A stretch of 64,000 bases of DNA from Tetrahymena thermophila SB210 (Eukaryota > Ciliophora > Oligohymenophorea > Hymenostomatida > Tetrahymenidae): contig NW_002476322.1 of the NCBI RefSeq assembly GCF_000189635.1, forward strand, positions 248,001-312,000. The letters are read 5' to 3'. Below are positions 61,201-64,000 of this stretch, piece after piece. A program made the translations under genes and the position numbers. The notes beneath the pieces are model-generated. The model was not told the DNA's origin, searched no databases, and saw only the letters and a program-made list of their open reading frames with translations. Each line of letters starts with the position of its first letter. The first letter of the stretch is position 1.

Positions 61201-62522
61201 CAGAAGCCTTTAATATAAAAAAATGACGATTTCCTTTAAACCCTAAGTCTACGAAATTTGTAAATTAAGCATCGAAAATCTGAAACACTATCAAATAGAA
61301 ATAAGATGAATTCAATAAATAATACAGCATCCTAATAAGAGTCTCTCTTTTGTAAAAAACTTTAGTATGACAACATTGAAGCATATGAAGTAATTAATTA
61401 ATTAATCATTTTTAGATTATTCTGAATTTTTTATTTAATAGAAATCTCTTTAATGCAAAAAATTATAGGCTAATATTTATTTATTATTTAAATTAGAAAT
61501 TACACAAAGCTTATGAAAATATTAGACCTTACCATTTGCAAGATAAGTAAAATTAATTTAAAAAAACTAAGTTTCTTAAGATTCCATACAATTTAAAAAG
61601 AGTTAGTAGGTAATTGGTCAAGGAATTAGGAACTGAACTGAGAGAAATATTTGAACTATCAAAAATTATAGAAGGACAATCAGACAATACACCTAAATCA
61701 ACTCCAATTAGAAATGCTTCGAAGACATAGTATGAAAATGTTGGATCTAAGCACTTAGAAGATTTAGATTTAAATTAAATTATGAAGCAAAAATAAAACT
61801 CTAAAAATAGCTTACATTTATGTGATGGCATTTACAGCAGTGCACCAAAACTACCGTCAAAAAATCAGTTTGTTAACGAGTGCTTATCTCCAGAAGAAAA
61901 GCCAATTGATGAAAATATAACATCTCATTAAAAGAATCCTTATATTTTTACAAGTTCATCTACAAATAAACCAGGAAGATTATCTATTTTCAATAATATG
62001 AAAGGAGCTTATACACAGGATTCCAATTAGCCAATCGAAGAGAAACAATCATACAGTGATTCTGAAAGTAGCGAAGATAGTGATAGCTCTAAAAGTAAAT
62101 CAAAATCCTCTGAAGATAAAAGCCATGCATCCAATTAATAAACAAAGTCTTCCTAAAAATAAAAACCTAAAATAGATAACATATAAGAAGAATTCCTTGA
62201 TTCAAATTTATCTAATTCACAGTACAACAACCAAAAGAAAGATCTTGACCTATAAATATGCATGGAAAAGTAAAGTTCCAGATAAGATAATCAATTAGAA
62301 TAGCCTAAACTAAAATCTTAAAACTAGTCAGGCTACGACTTGTCAAAAAGTTTTAAAAATAATTTAGCACAAATTTCATTAAATTAATCATTATTTGTCT
62401 ATGATGTTGATTTAGAAAATCTTAACAATTCCTAATACAAACAAACAACAGAAGCAAATTTAAAAGAATAAGACTCTAACTAAAAAGATTTCTATGCTTT
62501 GCCTGATTATCCGAATATTTGA
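58274..62522 (+). CDS. Two-transmembrane ciliate-family protein with Gln/Asn- and Ser/acid-rich tail (member 3), about 1,100 aa
   Basis: ATG 58274 to TGA 62520-62522. The start carries IKQFDLFGTPISLNLDKKTH and TM1 (AIISILSLLLITTLCW), with an intron donor at 58434. Ectodomain exons contain FFFAVNIQQNDN and VIQCDENNKAWDFDRCATS. RQYQKFSNVMIQFGGLIK is followed by TM2 and TIEIANKLYNFN. The tail is much longer than in members 1 and 2 before the conserved block (YFLRLITCGKCFNTEENFL; DLDIYIILDKLQEIEKIKK; LFNFSQKPLI). After a small intron near 61400 it reads VKELGTELREIFEL. A Ser/Asp/Lys-rich repeat-like patch with SDSESSEDSDSSKSKSK lies near 62058-62100. It ends ALPDYPNI. It is separated from member 2 by the sensor-like and transporter genes. 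Confidence 0.8.
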
Positions 62523-63247
62523 AATTTATTTTTAAAAATTTATAATTCATTTGTATCAATTAACTATTATAATAAAAATTTAATTATTTATTTCAATAAA
62601 TTAGAAATAGCTTTAATTTAGTTTCAAAAGTAATATTTTATTTAATGTAAATATTTATTTATATTTTATATCTCTAATTTCTTACTTACTTACTTACTTA
62701 TAATAAAAAAATCAATTAATTAAAATTGTAAAAATAAATATCTTTCAATAATTATACTTTACTATCAATTCATTAAATCAATTCTTAACTTTTTTAGGTT
62801 CAAAATTTAAAACTAAGTTCATAATCATTAATAGAGATTATTTGTTATAAAAGATTTAAAATATTGTTTTTTTAAACTTTTTAACAATTTTTTATTGATT
62901 TGTTTTAAAAATGATTTAGAAGTAAATTTAAATAAAAATATTTAACAATAAAGATTTTGTTGCTCTACTTCTTTCATGATTATTCTACTTTTTAAAATGT
63001 ATCTAATTTATTGATAGGAATAATGTATGGATGTAAATATGTTTATATAGCTAATAGCCATTCTAAAATTTAGTGATATTCTATCACTATTTTTGAACAA
63101 AATAAAAAATGGCTTAAATGAATAAATCTAATAATTTTTGATTTACTACATTAATCTAGTTTATATCTTATTCATGAATTAAATGATTATTTTTCTAATT
63201 TCATTTTTATTTTTTCTTTATTTTTATATAAGCAAATTTTTTTTTTG
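62523..63247. other. Intergenic region
   Basis: AT-rich, with a short (TTAC)n run at about 62680-62700. No gene seen. It lies between genes on the same strand. Confidence 0.5.
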
Positions 63248-63784
63248 ATGAAGAAGATATTAAATAACAAAGATTTATTGAATCAGTTTATATCTGATAA
63301 AAATAACATTTCATAGAAATAGTTAGTTGTGTGATAAATATTAAATTTCTTAGAGCTCAATAACTAGATCAATTAAACTATTAAAATCATGTGATAATAG
63401 TCAAATTTCTGAATTATCAAGCTCTCAATAATAGTCAGAATAATCACACAATACATAAAAGAATAAACACAAATTGAAGAATAAAATGAGTAATAATTTA
63501 TCAAAACTAGTCAAAAGAAGATTTCTAATCCTCAAAAGAAAAATAAAACTGCCCAGATTAGAAATCTATAAAATATATATGGAATATATTAAAATAAAAA
63601 TTCAAAATAATTTTATTTAAATGAAAATTTTAAACAAATAGCAAAATGCTTATTGACTTTTTGGAAGCAAACTACATAAGTCTAGATAAATTCTTGCTTT
63701 AACAAAGTTATTGACAACATGGAAAAGATTTATTATAATATATATTATGAATAAATTGTAAATTTTTAACTTTGTATTTTATGA
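63248..63784 (+). CDS. Probable multi-exon gene at right edge, unrecognised, possibly continuing past window
   Basis: ATG 63248 opens MKKILNNKDLLNQFISDK, closed by TGA near 63330. A second frame carries SQISELSSSQQQSEQSHN (about 63400-63455). A third, the best, runs from about 63420 to TGA 63782-63784 and contains NLQNIYGIYQNKNSKQFYLN and KCLLTFWKQTTQVQIN. The frame changes imply small introns, none of which could be fixed. Around 63880-63960 a further short protein-like piece (INSRAASMKIKAFLQ) is followed by a GTCACTTT...TTTTTAG intron-like stretch, suggesting the gene runs past 64000. Function unknown; decay of the gene is an alternative. Confidence 0.45.
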
Positions 63785-64000
63785 CTTTATATTTCTTTTA
63801 CTCAGCTTACATTATTCATAAACCTATATTCAAAAGTTTATTTATTATTAAATTTACCTAATCTATTCACTTATAATAACAGAATATTAACAGCCGTGCT
63901 GCATCTATGAAAATTAAAGCATTTCTCTAAGTGTAATAGGTCACTTTATTTTATTTTTAGCTGGTTATTATAAATCATTCTATAATTATTTCTAATTTTG

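Overview
The window reads as ciliate nuclear DNA of the Tetrahymena type. It is roughly 75-80 % A+T, and every convincing reading frame is crowded with in-frame TAA and TAG (read as Gln) and ends only at TGA, which is NCBI genetic code 6. Introns are GT...AG, very AT-rich, and where frames force them they are mostly 44-76 nt. Under the standard code almost all genes here look shattered, so all calls were translated by eye with code 6. Splice sites are inferred from frame continuity and not from transcripts.

Layout. 1-416 (-): start of an importin-alpha-like gene running off the window. 1433-2167 (+): weak small gene. 2299-3525 and 6737-8005 (+): two diverged paralogues of an unrecognised family, separated by two small minus-strand genes (4052-4755 and 5743-6180, the latter with three membrane segments). 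8858-10488 (-): four-exon gene with a C-terminal domain resembling class-I-glutamine-amidotransferase-like folds. It faces 11178-12680 (+), a compact RING plus tandem-BRCT protein of BRCA1/BARD1 architecture. 13816-14410 (-): UXT-type prefoldin-like subunit. 16031-20644 (+): a cryptic many-exon gene with cyclin-box-like segments. 22032-22445 (+): small Ser/Asn-rich protein with codon use unlike its neighbours. 24209-25540 (-): TPR protein. 25741-26400: three diverged tandem repeats.

26560-32172 and 34200-39946 (-) are tandem paralogous cyclic-nucleotide-binding-domain potassium channels, both with a TIGYGD filter, a zinc-knuckle-like CCHC motif just after the nucleotide-binding domain and a conserved C-terminal motif. 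41765-45512, 46430-49634 and 58274-62522 (+) are three members of one two-transmembrane family with long Gln/Asn-rich cytoplasmic tails. Between the second and third lie 49913-54671 (-), a membrane protein with a sensor-like ectodomain, TPR and vWA-like region, and 55944-56903 (+), a DMT/EamA-type transporter. 63248-63784 (+) is an incomplete or multi-exon gene at the right edge.

The window is not an operon or a single pathway. Its themes are lineage-specific gene duplication (three paralogue sets), membrane signalling and transport (channels, two-TM family, sensor protein, transporter) and ordinary nuclear functions (importin-alpha, UXT, RING-BRCT protein). No tRNA, rRNA, CRISPR or intact transposon was seen.
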